DNA of 64,000 bases from Muriicola sp. Z0-33 (GCF_026126425.1 NZ_JAFMPW010000006.1:183601-247600); one strand, 5' to 3'. Shown: positions 1 to 8,443, numbered from the stretch's first letter. Program-made: numbers and translations. Notes: generated by a model not told the origin, from the letters alone.

Positions 1-1844
1 GGATGAGGATGAAGGTGAAATACTATTTCACCCCCATAAAGCCTTGCATTTTGTTGTCTGTATAGAAAAACTGCATCCTCACCAACAACCTCACCATTGG
101 GCTCTATAAAGATGTAGTCTTTTATGCTATTGTAGAAGCCATTCAGATAAAACTCTACATGCTCATTTTTATATTCCAGTGCAACATCTGTCTGCAGGTT
201 TTTTTCATTTTTTAGATCCGGATCCCCAATTTCAAATCGGTTAGTACCCTCATGGACACCATTTGAAGTAAGCTCCGCCAGGTTGGGTGCTCTGAATCCG
301 GAAGCAAAATTTACTCTTCCGATAAGTTTATCCATAACATCAACTCTATAGCCTAAAGCCGCATTAAAACTAGTGAAATCCCTGTCTAGTGATGCTATAT
401 AGCCTTCTGTGGCGGCTATTCCGCTTTCTTCACCAGTTATGGCCCTGTGATCAAAACGAAGGCCAAATTGAATATCGCTTTTGTCAAAATGTAAGTGGGA
501 ATTTGCTAAAACTCCAATATCTGAGGTGGTGGCGTCTGGAATCAGGATTTCTTCGCCAAAGTTTTTATTGGTTTGCCGCATCCCCTGGATACCCACAATG
601 GTTTCCAGACGTTTGCCCTTAGGGAGATTGTAGAGAAGGTTATAATTAAATGTAGAAAGATGCATATCGAGAGCTGCCCCTTCCTCTTCCTCTTCCTCTT
701 CCATTCCTTCTTCCTCCTCATGGTCTTCAAACTCCTTCCGATCATTAAAGATATATCCTAATGTAATTTTCAGGCTGGATTTGTTAAAGAATATACTGGT
801 TGCGGAGCTCAATATATGATTATGGAGTTCCTGGTATGGAAGGGTGGGGGTTCTGTCTCTGGTCTGAGCCCCTATCTCTTCTGGGATTCCCAATTCGGAT
901 GCATTATAATTGTATCTGAATTCTGTTTTTAGAATGCCTGCCTGGTAACCCATTCCAGTTTTAAGGTCATATTCTCTGAATCGAGAATTGGTAACTCTTA
1001 ATCCATCTCCGCCCTTATAGTCGGTATGAGTAGTATGCCCTCCTCTGACCAAAAACTTAAATCGTTCTCCGGAAGATTTAAACCCCAAATTTGTACCAAG
1101 CCCCGTAGTATTGGAATAATAATTCATATTGATATCCCCCGAACTGGTATTGGCAAGCGCAAACCTTTCCGGATTCAGATAAAGGACCCCTCCAAGGGCA
1201 TCTGAACCGTAAAGCAGGGAAGCGGGCCCCTTGATAACTTCCACACTTTCTATTCCGGCCTCTCCTATGCCCAGGCCGTGTTCATCTCCAAATTGTTGAT
1301 TTTCTAGTCGTATACCCTGGGTATAGACCAAAACCCTGTTAGCACTTAAACCCCGTATCACGGGTTTCCCAATTCCCACCCCGGTAGAAACGGTTTCAAC
1401 CCCGGCAATATTTGTAATACCATCGGCCAGAGTAATGGCTCCACGGGTTTTTAAATCGGCTATTTTCGCCTGTTCTACCTTCATTACATTTTCACGCTGT
1501 AATTTGTGGAAGGGAGTAGATACAATTACTTCTTCCATTTCAATGACACTTGGAATCAGTTGAACTTCTAGATTATTAACTCCTGTTGTAATTTCAAAAG
1601 TTTTGGAAAAAGTTTGGTAGCCTATATATGATACCACCAGTTTGTAGGAACCTAGGGGCAGGCTGGATACCTGGAAAACCCCTTCAGAATTTGTAACCGC
1701 ACCTCTTTCCAATTGAGGGAAATACACGGATACCTGCTCTAAAGGAGCATTATTCTCGGCATCGGTTATTTTTCCTGAAACTGAATTTTGGGCATGGGTT
1801 ACTGATATAGATATTGCAAAAAGCAATGAACAAAAATATTTCAT
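1..1844 (-). CDS. TonB-dependent outer-membrane receptor, 3' end beyond window
   Basis: The first 614 residues are visible and the gene runs off the left edge. Translation gives a signal peptide (about 1-18, ending THA), a carboxypeptidase-regulatory-like beta-sandwich (about 20-98), then a plug domain (about 115-225) with the typical VIRGLSANRVLVY and SVEVIKGPASLLYGSDALGG stretches, followed by alternating aromatic beta-barrel strands. It should import a metal chelate or similar ligand across the outer membrane using TonB energy. A strongly acidic run (about residues 373-388, nearly all Glu with one His before it) lies in the barrel and is probably an outer loop. The gene follows a small His/Cys-rich secreted protein, which favours a metal substrate (inference). 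Start ATG at 1844 is chosen because it opens the signal peptide. Confidence 0.93.
   Translation of the reverse strand, partial: MKYFCSLLFAISISVTHAQNSVSGKITDAENNAPLEQVSVYFPQLERGAVTNSEGVFQVSSLPLGSYKLVVSYIGYQTFSKTFEITTGVNNLEVQLIPSVIEMEEVIVSTPFHKLQRENVMKVEQAKIADLKTRGAITLADGITNIAGVETVSTGVGIGKPVIRGLSANRVLVYTQGIRLENQQFGDEHGLGIGEAGIESVEVIKGPASLLYGSDALGGVLYLNPERFALANTSSGDINMNYYSNTTGLGTNLGFKSSGERFKFLVRGGHTTHTDYKGGDGLRVTNSRFREYDLKTGMGYQAGILKTEFRYNYNASELGIPEEIGAQTRDRTPTLPYQELHNHILSSATSIFFNKSSLKITLGYIFNDRKEFEDHEEEEGMEEEEEEEGAALDMHLSTFNYNLLYNLPKGKRLETIVGIQGMRQTNKNFGEEILIPDATTSDIGVLANSHLHFDKSDIQFGLRFDHRAITGEESGIAATEGYIASLDRDFTSFNAALGYRVDVMDKLIGRVNFASGFRAPNLAELTSNGVHEGTNRFEIGDPDLKNEKNLQTDVALEYKNEHVEFYLNGFYNSIKDYIFIEPNGEVVGEDAVFLYRQQNARLYGGEIVFHLHPH
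681..702. repeat. TTCCTC hexanucleotide repeat inside the TonB receptor
   Basis: About 3.7 direct copies of TTCCTC encode Glu-Glu pairs on the minus strand. Because the unit is six bases, gain or loss of copies would lengthen or shorten the acidic loop without breaking the frame. Confidence 0.75.
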
Positions 1845-1883
1845 ACTTAGAATTTTAATTAACCAAATTGTAAAATTGTCGAA

Positions 1884-2216
1884 CTATGAAATATTCGGGG
1901 GCCCTCTGAGAGAGAAATGAAGTTTTTGAAAGGAACTTAAAAATGAATAATAATTACTATTGATACTGAACTGCCTGATGGGGGAGTAAACCTCAAAATT
2001 TACAATAGGGGGGTAAAATTGCTGTGTAAGCTTAAACTTCTGAAACTCACAGTCAAATTCGGCCTCATGAATGTGAACAGCAATGTTTTCGACACATTTC
2101 TGATTTTTATGCCCGTGCACAGCATGGGCTAATTTCATGATATTCGGCAGTGCCATAAAGGCGATAAGCGTAAAAGAAGCAAGGGATAAGTAAAGGTCTC
2201 TTTTAATAGCCATCAT
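1884..2216 (-). CDS. small secreted His/Cys-rich protein beside TonB receptor
   Basis: About 110 residues, uncharacterised. A hydrophobic N-terminal segment (about residues 7-27) looks like a signal peptide or anchor. After it come HAVHGHKNQKC and HIHEAEFDCEF, which put four His and two Cys in a short stretch and resemble a transition-metal site. It ends in an RGPP-containing tail. An upstream ATG at 2249 adds 11 residues but lies before the hydrophobic signal; ATG 2216 or 2213 is preferred. It ends 39 bases before the TonB receptor start, so the two are probably co-transcribed. From memory, similar small proteins recur next to TonB receptors in Flavobacteriia; the proposed role of handing metal to or from the receptor is inference. 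Confidence 0.7.
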   Translation of the reverse strand: MMAIKRDLYLSLASFTLIAFMALPNIMKLAHAVHGHKNQKCVENIAVHIHEAEFDCEFQKFKLTQQFYPPIVNFEVYSPIRQFSINSNYYSFLSSFQKLHFSLRGPPNIS

Positions 2217-2267
2217 GCTGCAAATTAATTCAATATAGACGTGCCACAATGTTAAGGAAATTATAAT

Positions 2268-2585
2268 TTACTTTAAAAGAAATCCGAGCCCCATTCTTTG
2301 TAGCATCTTCTTTTCAAAATTCCAGAAAAATCTGAATTGTCCGAAAACCCAGCCAAAGACAACTAGTAATACCTGGTATATCGGGAATATAATCAGTAAT
2401 CTGATGGTCCAGTAGATCCACCCACTCCACCAACTATCCGGGAAAATTGATCTGTCAAATCCAATCCATTCTAGAAACGGACGTGCCACATAAACAGAAG
2501 ATGATCCTGTAATTGCAAAAACAACGAAGATGATGATCAGCTGAAAGGTAGACTCAATGCCCCAACGACTTTTTAGTTTATCCAT
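2268..2585 (-). CDS. small membrane protein, DUF6787-like
   Basis: 105 residues with two hydrophobic segments: about 15-35 (QLIIIFVVFAITGSSSVYVA) and about 58-85. A Trp-rich linker (DSWWSGWIYW) lies between them, with basic residues at both ends. The N-terminus MDKLKSRWGI and overall pattern resemble the flavobacterial DUF6787 family as I remember it; function unknown. It lies 32 bases downstream of the DUF6146-like lipoprotein gene in the same direction, so probably in one transcript. Confidence 0.75.
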   Translation of the reverse strand: MDKLKSRWGIESTFQLIIIFVVFAITGSSSVYVARPFLEWIGFDRSIFPDSWWSGWIYWTIRLLIIFPIYQVLLVVFGWVFGQFRFFWNFEKKMLQRMGLGFLLK

Positions 2586-2617
2586 AGGAATTTAAAAGAG
2601 CTGGCAAATATATTCAA

Positions 2618-3085
2618 TTAAATCCTTGGCACAAAAGGTCCCAGACGTTGATTGTATTTACGCTGGAAATAGATAAAGTAATTGTAGAGTTTGAAATTTA
2701 CCTCATAACCATAGTCTATATGCGGCTCATAGTCTATTTGCATCTGATATAGGTTAGGGTCAAATCGCATGGGCTGCAGCACCCTTTGGTTCCAATTAGA
2801 AACAAGTATCCGGTTTCTGGTTTCCAGGTACGACTGGGAATAATACCCTTCGGGCTTTGCAATACTTTGCAGCCAGAAATTAAAACCAGGTTCAATTATT
2901 ATTATCTCATATTCGGTCTTATCGCTTTTAATCTCAATTGTATCTTCCGTAGTTTGTTGAAATGCTAATTTTTCATCTTCACTAACAACAACGGCCTCCT
3001 TTGAGCTTTTACAGCCAATTGCAAACCCTAATGCAACCACAAAAATACTCAGCAACACCCCTTTCGTCCTATTCATCTTTTGCAT
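2618..3085 (-). CDS. lipoprotein, DUF6146-like
   Basis: 155 residues (152 if the ATG at 3076 is used). The N-terminus is a lipoprotein signal, with a hydrophobic stretch ending in AIGC before KSSKE, so the Cys at about residue 25 would be lipidated. The mature part has a DUF6146-type pattern: EPGFNFWL near 65-75, a YLETRNR..V.NWN segment, and an aromatic-rich end containing IDYGYEVNFKLYNYFIYFQRKY. Function unknown; likely membrane-anchored on the periplasmic or outer-membrane side. An intrinsic terminator just upstream separates it from the DUF937 gene, so it probably has its own promoter. Confidence 0.8.
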   Translation of the reverse strand: MQKMNRTKGVLLSIFVVALGFAIGCKSSKEAVVVSEDEKLAFQQTTEDTIEIKSDKTEYEIIIIEPGFNFWLQSIAKPEGYYSQSYLETRNRILVSNWNQRVLQPMRFDPNLYQMQIDYEPHIDYGYEVNFKLYNYFIYFQRKYNQRLGPFVPRI

Positions 3086-3116
3086 TTTAATAAATCAATA
3101 ATCTCTAATAAAAGAT

Positions 3117-3148
3117 ACAAAAAAAGCCATTCGCACCGGCGAATGGCT
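3117..3148 (-). terminator. intrinsic terminator after the DUF937 gene
   Basis: A perfect 10-bp stem (AGCCATTCGC / GCGAATGGCT) with a 4-base loop is followed on the minus strand by seven or more T. It lies about 33 bases after the DUF937 stop codon. Confidence 0.88.
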
Positions 3149-3181
3149 ATGTTAAATAACGTTAAGTTTTATTGCGTTTAA

Positions 3182-3820
3182 TTATTTCCCAAAAAGACCT
3201 CCCAGTAACCCTCCCAGGCCACCGCTTTTCTTTTTAGATCCACCGCCCATTACCATGCCGGCGACGTCATCCAGGATGCTTCCGTCACCATCTGCATCAA
3301 GCAAAGTGGTAATAAGACTTTGGTTTTGTTCTGGCTGCCCCCCGAGCATACTGCCGAGCAAGCCGTTCATTCCCTGGGCATCCTGTACATTGCTTTGTGC
3401 TTTCTGTTTTCCGAGAAAGCCCATTACAATAGGAGCGGCTATTTTTAAAATTTGCCCTATAGAGCCAGCATCTACGCCAGATTTCTGACTCAATGCATTT
3501 TCTACCTGTGGTTGTTTGTTTCCAAATACGTGGCCTAAAATTCCTGCTCCATCATCAACAACTTCCTTGTTAACGCCTCCGCCGAATAAACCCTGCAGGT
3601 TATCCAAAATACTGCCATCGTGTTTGGAGGATAACGCACTCATTAATCCTTCAGCACCTCCGGGTTGTGCTACATTTTTTTTCATTGCCCCAAGAAGCAG
3701 TGGCATAGCCATGCTAAGAACATCAGAAGTCTTGTTTTCGGCCTGCCCTGTTTCGCTTGCCACCCCGCTGATTAATTGTTTGCCCATTGGGCTGTTTAGT
3801 AAATCTAGTAATCCAGACAT
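3182..3820 (-). CDS. DUF937 (YidB-like) protein
   Basis: 212 residues, no signal peptide. It starts MSGLLDLLNSPMGKQLISG and carries repeated LL/GG-rich segments (PLLLGAMKKN, LSSKHDGSILDNLQGLFGGG, LLDADGDGSILDDVAGMVMGGG) typical of DUF937. The tail is Gly/Lys-rich (GGGSKKKSGGLGGLLGGLFGK). The internal GSILD repeat suggests an ancient duplication. It is the last gene of the acyl-CoA reductase-serC-serA group and is followed by a terminator. Cellular function is unknown. Confidence 0.88.
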   Translation of the reverse strand: MSGLLDLLNSPMGKQLISGVASETGQAENKTSDVLSMAMPLLLGAMKKNVAQPGGAEGLMSALSSKHDGSILDNLQGLFGGGVNKEVVDDGAGILGHVFGNKQPQVENALSQKSGVDAGSIGQILKIAAPIVMGFLGKQKAQSNVQDAQGMNGLLGSMLGGQPEQNQSLITTLLDADGDGSILDDVAGMVMGGGSKKKSGGLGGLLGGLFGK

Positions 3821-3907
3821 TTTTATAGTGTTTAATAATTAGTAGGGTAATGTACAAAAATTGTCTTAGAAAACAGTTGTTTAAAAGGGCTTGTGTGTTA
3901 TTTTGAT

Positions 3908-4858
3908 TTATTTCAACAAAGTAGAAATCTGGCTGGCCAATTCCTCGCCAATCCTGTCTTGTGCCTCTCCGGTTGCGGCTCCGATATGAGGAGAGAGTGA
4001 AATATTCGGATGCATTAGGATTTTTAATTCCGGACTGGGTTCAGATTCAAAAACGTCCAGGCCGGCAAAGGCTACCTTACCACTTTCTATGGCATTGATA
4101 AGGGCCACTTCATCTATGACACCACCTCTTGCTGCATTTACGATGCCGACACCGGTCTTCATTTTATCGAACTCCGCTTTCCCAATCACATATTCTTTTT
4201 GGGCAGGTACGTGCAGGGTAATGAAGTGTGCTTCGGCCAGGATGCTTTCCATAGCGCTGCTTTGTAGCTCAAATGAAACTTTCTGACCATCAAAAAAGTC
4301 AACTTCAATGCTGGCTTTCTCTATAAAAGGATCAAAATAAACTACCTTCATACCTACACCCAATGCGATCTTTGCTGTAGCCTGACCAATACGGCCAAAG
4401 CCTATTACACCAAGGGTTTTACCTCTTAATTCTATCCCTTTCGCATAGGCCTTTTTTAATTTTTTAAAATTACTGTCTCCTTCCAGAGGCATATTTCTGT
4501 TGGCATCATGAAGAAATCTAACCCCACCAAATAAATGGCCAAATACCAATTCGGCTACTGAACTAGATGACGCCGCCGGAGTATTGATTACATGCAATCC
4601 TTTTTGCCTGGCATATTCCACATCAATATTGTCCATCCCAACACCGCCACGACCAATTAATTTAAGGCTAGGGCAAGCATCAATAAGGTCTTTACGCACT
4701 TGTGTTGCGCTTCTTACAAGTAGCCCTACAATGGCATTTTCATTAATGTAGTTTGGCAGCTGCTCCTGTGCTACGGTAGTAGTAATTACCTCAAAACCTT
4801 CTTTTTCAAGGGCGCTTATTCCACTTTGGGAGATTCCGTCATTAGCAAGTATCCTCAT
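3908..4858 (-). CDS. serA: D-3-phosphoglycerate dehydrogenase, short form
   Basis: 316 residues. It oxidises 3-phosphoglycerate to 3-phosphohydroxypyruvate with NAD, the first step of serine synthesis. The D-2-hydroxyacid dehydrogenase signature is complete: LVRSATQV, the Rossmann motif GVIGFGRIGQATAKIA near 148-163, VNAARGGVIDE with the catalytic Arg region, and the catalytic His in LSPHIGAATGEAQDRIG near 290-300. The C-terminal ACT domain of the roughly 410-aa enterobacterial enzyme is absent, so serine feedback through that domain is not expected. It follows serC by 51 bases on the same strand, which supports the serine role over other hydroxyacid dehydrogenases. Confidence 0.92.
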   Translation of the reverse strand: MRILANDGISQSGISALEKEGFEVITTTVAQEQLPNYINENAIVGLLVRSATQVRKDLIDACPSLKLIGRGGVGMDNIDVEYARQKGLHVINTPAASSSSVAELVFGHLFGGVRFLHDANRNMPLEGDSNFKKLKKAYAKGIELRGKTLGVIGFGRIGQATAKIALGVGMKVVYFDPFIEKASIEVDFFDGQKVSFELQSSAMESILAEAHFITLHVPAQKEYVIGKAEFDKMKTGVGIVNAARGGVIDEVALINAIESGKVAFAGLDVFESEPSPELKILMHPNISLSPHIGAATGEAQDRIGEELASQISTLLK

Positions 4859-4909
4859 GTAATTTGCAGTTTATAATTATAAAAACTTTGATTTTTTATT
4901 CCCAGTTTG

Positions 4910-5974
4910 TCAGGCATTCCGCTCTAAATCGCTCATTATATCTACCAATACGCCTACGCTTTCAAGAGAGAGTGCATTGTACATTGATGCCCGATAACCT
5001 CCAACAGAACGGTGGCCGTTGATTCCGTTGATACCTGCGGCTTTGCACATAGTATCGAAAGTTTCTTTAAGGCGCTCATCGGTCAGTGTAAATGTAGCAT
5101 TCATTGCTGACCTGTCTTCTTTTTCCGCGAAACCTGTAAAAAGTGGATTAAGATCAATTTCGGAATAAATAAGGCTGGCTTTCTTTTCATTGATTTCCTC
5201 AATGGTCGAAATGCCTCCCATATCTTTTAACCATTGTAGGGTCAGCATGGAGGTATATACTGCAAAAACAGAAGGAGTATTAAACATGCTGTCTTTTGAT
5301 ATATGTACCTGATAATCTAACATGGAAGGGATCTGACGTGAGACCTTACCAAGAATGTCTTCTTTAACTACCACCAATGTAGTCCCAGCCGGACCCATAT
5401 TTTTCTGAGCACCAGCATAAATCAGATCGAACATAGAAAAGTCTATCTGCCTCGAGAAAATATCCGAACTCATATCACAAACCAAGGGGATATCCGTGAC
5501 AGGAAGTGCTTTCACCTGAGTGCCGAAAATGGTGTTATTGGAAGTAAGGTGCAGGTAATCTAAATCTCCCGGCACCTCATAGTTCTTAGGGATATACTTG
5601 AAATTCTTATCTTTTGATGAGGCCACCTCAATGATGTCTCCAAAATATTTAGCTTCTTTAATGGCTTTATCGCTCCAGGTACCTGTATTGATGTAACCTG
5701 CTTTGTTTTCGAGCAAGTTGTAAGCAACCATTAGAAATTCAAGACTTGCCCCGCCCTGTAAGAACAATGCCTGGTATCCTTTTCCTTCCAGGCCAAGTAG
5801 TTCTAATGCCAAAGCCCGTGCAGATTCCATAATAGCCACAAATTCTGTACTTCTATGTGAAATTTCGATGAGAGAAAGCCCAATTCCGTCTAATTCTACC
5901 ACTGCTTCAGAGGCCTTTTTTAAAACTTCCTGTGGTAATACACAGGGGCCCGCACTAAAATTGTGTTTTTTCAT
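4910..5974 (-). CDS. serC: phosphoserine aminotransferase
   Basis: 354 residues, close to the family's usual length. A PLP enzyme that transfers the amino group of glutamate to 3-phosphohydroxypyruvate; the family also acts in pyridoxal phosphate synthesis. Diagnostic stretches are the N-terminal HNFSAGPCVLPQEVL, LFLQGGASLEFLMVAYNLL, CDMSSDIFSR, the PLP-lysine motif YAGAQKNMGPAG near residue 190, and the C-terminal INGHRSVGGYRASMYNA. It lies between the acyl-CoA reductase gene and serA in one minus-strand group; 87 bases separate it from the upstream gene. Confidence 0.96.
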   Translation of the reverse strand: MKKHNFSAGPCVLPQEVLKKASEAVVELDGIGLSLIEISHRSTEFVAIMESARALALELLGLEGKGYQALFLQGGASLEFLMVAYNLLENKAGYINTGTWSDKAIKEAKYFGDIIEVASSKDKNFKYIPKNYEVPGDLDYLHLTSNNTIFGTQVKALPVTDIPLVCDMSSDIFSRQIDFSMFDLIYAGAQKNMGPAGTTLVVVKEDILGKVSRQIPSMLDYQVHISKDSMFNTPSVFAVYTSMLTLQWLKDMGGISTIEEINEKKASLIYSEIDLNPLFTGFAEKEDRSAMNATFTLTDERLKETFDTMCKAAGINGINGHRSVGGYRASMYNALSLESVGVLVDIMSDLERNA

Positions 5975-6061
5975 CTTGCAAGAGTTTAGTTATTTTTTTG
6001 CTTTTTAATTTAAGCCCGTAAAGGTCATAAATAAAGCTGAAAGATTATTGTCAATTCCGGA

Positions 6062-7132
6062 TTAATTATGTGATGTTTTTAACAAGAATTCAACAGTGTC
6101 TATCCCATCTGCATAATCTTCCAGACCAGGCTGTTGTGTTTGCCCAAAGGCCACCTCATCAGAAAACAGACCATTTGCTACTATACACTGAACGGAATCC
6201 CTGTTTAAGCTAAGTTTTTCTTTAAGTGCTTCCCTGGAGCTATACTTTTCGTAGAAGAGTGTAGCAATGGGTGAGCCGAAATTCTCATCCTCTTTCAGCA
6301 TTAAGAAACCGTTATCCAGGAAGTTGAATTCGCTCATCAGGTATACGGCTTTATTGTAATCGTAGTTATTTGCGTATTTAGTAAGGTTTATAATATCCTT
6401 ATGGGGGTACATGGCATTGAATAAGCCGTCAAAATTATAGTCATCTGGCACATAAATTTTGGAGACACTTCTGCAACCCAATCCAAAATAGGTGAAAACA
6501 TCCTCGCCTAATGCTTGCAATGTATCTGCGCTTTCTTCACCGGTAAGCACGGCAACGGAGGTTCTGTTTCTTCTTATTATACTGGGTTTGTCTTTGAAAT
6601 AGTAGTCAAAATAACGGGCTGTATTGTCGCTGCCAGTAGCGATGATGACATCAAAATTCTCCAATCGGTCTTCCTGGAATTTAATCAAGGGCTTAAATTC
6701 GGGTTCAATTTGTATGAGGTAATCAGCCATAAAAGGCAGTAGTATTTGATCATTAGAAGACAGTTTCACCAGGACTTTGTGGCCTAAAATTAGTGCACTC
6801 AGGAAATCGTGAAATCCTACCAGAGGTATATTGCCGGCCATTATAATAGCCACCGTTTTTTGCTCAGTTCTATCTATTGGGTACTTATTTAGCCATTCTG
6901 ACAGTATTTCTTCCGTAAGCAGTTGGCTCCATTGGCCCAGTGCAAAAGTGACATTGGTTTTGGTAAACCATCCATTTTTATGGCCAGCCAGCTCGATCTT
7001 ATTTTCTAAATCTGCAAAAACAGTGTTGCTATTAGTTATTTTATTGTATGTGTTATTGGCATATTCGCAGTATTCCCGGAAAAAATTGCCAAGTTTAACA
7101 AAAGCTTGTATTCTACGATGCAGGTGGGCCAT
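6062..7132 (-). CDS. acyl-CoA reductase, LuxC family
   Basis: 356 residues of the LuxC-like aldehyde-dehydrogenase superfamily, which reduces activated fatty acids to aldehydes. Visible marks are IIMAGNIPLVGFHDFLSALI near 95-114, VLVKLSSND, the nucleotide-binding IIATGSDNTARYFDYYF near 165-180, RRNRTSVAVLTGEES and the candidate catalytic Cys in YFGLGCRSVSKIYVP near 220. No luciferase genes are present, so light production is not implied; the actual substrate is unknown. It heads the serC-serA group and is divergent from a ferredoxin gene whose promoter overlaps its own. A link between the ferredoxin and this reductase is inference from position. Confidence 0.85.
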   Translation of the reverse strand: MAHLHRRIQAFVKLGNFFREYCEYANNTYNKITNSNTVFADLENKIELAGHKNGWFTKTNVTFALGQWSQLLTEEILSEWLNKYPIDRTEQKTVAIIMAGNIPLVGFHDFLSALILGHKVLVKLSSNDQILLPFMADYLIQIEPEFKPLIKFQEDRLENFDVIIATGSDNTARYFDYYFKDKPSIIRRNRTSVAVLTGEESADTLQALGEDVFTYFGLGCRSVSKIYVPDDYNFDGLFNAMYPHKDIINLTKYANNYDYNKAVYLMSEFNFLDNGFLMLKEDENFGSPIATLFYEKYSSREALKEKLSLNRDSVQCIVANGLFSDEVAFGQTQQPGLEDYADGIDTVEFLLKTSHN

Positions 7133-7136
7133 TATA

Positions 7137-7168
7137 TTTGTCCAGAATTTTATTAGGATTTACCTTTG
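7137..7168 (+). promoter_or_regulatory. Bacteroidota-type promoter for ferredoxin gene
   Basis: TTTG (7137-7140), a 20-base spacer, then TACCTTTG (7161-7168), matching the TTTG-N(17-23)-TAnnTTTG consensus of Bacteroidota housekeeping promoters. Transcription would begin near 7175, 46 bases before the ferredoxin ATG. Confidence 0.7.
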
Positions 7169-7170
7169 CG

Positions 7171-7178
7171 CAAAAATA
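7171..7178 (-). promoter_or_regulatory. candidate -7 box for acyl-CoA reductase gene
   Basis: TATTTTTG on the minus strand, a perfect -7 match, two bases from the opposed ferredoxin -7 box. No convincing -33 element was found at the expected distance. Transcription would begin near 7164, about 32 bases before the acyl-CoA reductase ATG. Confidence 0.5.
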
Positions 7179-7220
7179 AGCATGCTTAAAGGAATTTTAG
7201 GCTAACAGAAAGAGAAAATT

Positions 7221-7574
7221 ATGGCAATTGTTATAACCGATGAATGTATTAACTGTGGTGCTTGTGAGCCAGAATGTCCCAATACCGCAATTTATGAAGG
7301 TGCAGATGAGTGGAGATATGGCGATGGCACTTCTCTAAAAGGTGATGTTGTTCTTCCAAATGGTAAGGCGGTTAATGCCGATGAGGTACAGGAACCTATA
7401 AGTGACGAAATATATTATATATCTCCGGATAAGTGTACAGAATGCATGGGCTTCCATGAAGAACCTCAATGTGCTGCGGTATGCCCGGTAGATTGCTGTG
7501 TTCCTGATGATGATCATGTAGAGTCCGAAGAAACACTTTTGGGCAAACAGCGCTTTATGCACCCGGACGGGTAG
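7221..7574 (+). CDS. 4Fe-4S dicluster ferredoxin
   Basis: 117 residues. A soluble low-potential electron carrier. The first cluster motif [12 protein letters not shown] is at about residues 9-20, and the second region [22 protein letters not shown] is at about 72-93, with the extended spacing of Allochromatium-type ferredoxins. An acidic tail follows. Start ATG at 7221 places the cluster motif directly after a short MAIVITDE strand, as usual. It is monocistronic by position: the next gene (agmatinase family) converges on it. The partner enzymes are not evident. Confidence 0.94.
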   Translation: MAIVITDECINCGACEPECPNTAIYEGADEWRYGDGTSLKGDVVLPNGKAVNADEVQEPISDEIYYISPDKCTECMGFHEEPQCAAVCPVDCCVPDDDHVESEETLLGKQRFMHPDG

Positions 7575-7620
7575 AACAAATACCTCCTGTTACCTCAGCC
7601 TATTATATTGGGATTTGCTT

Positions 7621-8400
7621 TTATTGTAAACATTTGGCAGCAATTTCCTTTAAGATTTTGGCGCAAACCATGGCGGTCATATTATTTATATCTCTTTCCG
7701 GATTATATTCCACTAAATCGGCCCCAAGAACAGGCACATTGATACGATGAATTATACTGATCAGCTCTCTGGTGGTAAGTCCGCCAGGTTCATAGTGTGA
7801 CACCCCGGGAGCAAAAGCAGGGTCCAGGACATCCATGTCCAGGGACAAATAAACAGGCCTCTTAAATTCCGGGATCTTATTCAGGTGGTAGTCTTTCATT
7901 TCCACTACCTTAACACCATATTTTTTAGCTTGTTTACGCTGATGTGAATTTAATGTTCTGATCCCAACCTGGTGGAGCTCCCCCGCGAGACCCTCCTCCA
8001 TAATTCTGGCAAAAGGACAGGCATGGGAATATTTATCACCTTCAAAGCTGTCATAGAGATCGCCATGAGCATCCAGGTGAAGGATGTCTACAGGGCCATA
8101 TACTTTATGTATTGCCCGTAGAACAGGATAGCTTATAGAGTGGTCTCCACCTAAAGTAATTAAAGGTGTATTCTTGTTTAGATTAGAAGATGTAATAGAC
8201 TCTATATCAAAATATTCCACTATTTCAAAATCGCCTTTATCATCAAACACATCAGGAGTAATTTCTACACCCGATTCAGCAAAGAAATTTGCAGAATTAC
8301 TTCGATATGCCTGCCGGATTAGAGGAGGGGCTTTGGCCGGGCCACGCAGGTAGGACGACTTGTCATCGTACACAATTCCCTGAAGTATAATTTTGCTCAT
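7621..8400 (-). CDS. agmatinase/arginase-family ureohydrolase
   Basis: 259 residues, a little shorter than typical members (about 290-320). All manganese-ligand motifs of the ureohydrolase fold are present: GGDHSISYP near 83-91, HLDAHGDLYD near 106-115 and SLDMDVLDPAFAPGVSHYEPGG near 178-200. The family hydrolyses agmatine, arginine, formiminoglutamate or related guanidino compounds. Sequence alone does not settle the substrate; an agmatinase-like role in putrescine formation is the usual guess. It ends 46 bases from the ferredoxin stop (convergent) and is divergent from ychF. Confidence 0.88.
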   Translation of the reverse strand: MSKIILQGIVYDDKSSYLRGPAKAPPLIRQAYRSNSANFFAESGVEITPDVFDDKGDFEIVEYFDIESITSSNLNKNTPLITLGGDHSISYPVLRAIHKVYGPVDILHLDAHGDLYDSFEGDKYSHACPFARIMEEGLAGELHQVGIRTLNSHQRKQAKKYGVKVVEMKDYHLNKIPEFKRPVYLSLDMDVLDPAFAPGVSHYEPGGLTTRELISIIHRINVPVLGADLVEYNPERDINNMTAMVCAKILKEIAAKCLQ

Positions 8401-8443
8401 ATATAATTCTACAGTTCGCTGTACTAAATATACTAGTAAAAAC

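Noticed and set aside
6062..7132. Bioluminescence (lux) function from LuxC similarity
   Set aside because: No luxA, luxB, luxD or luxE genes are near; LuxC-like reductases are common in non-luminous Bacteroidota.
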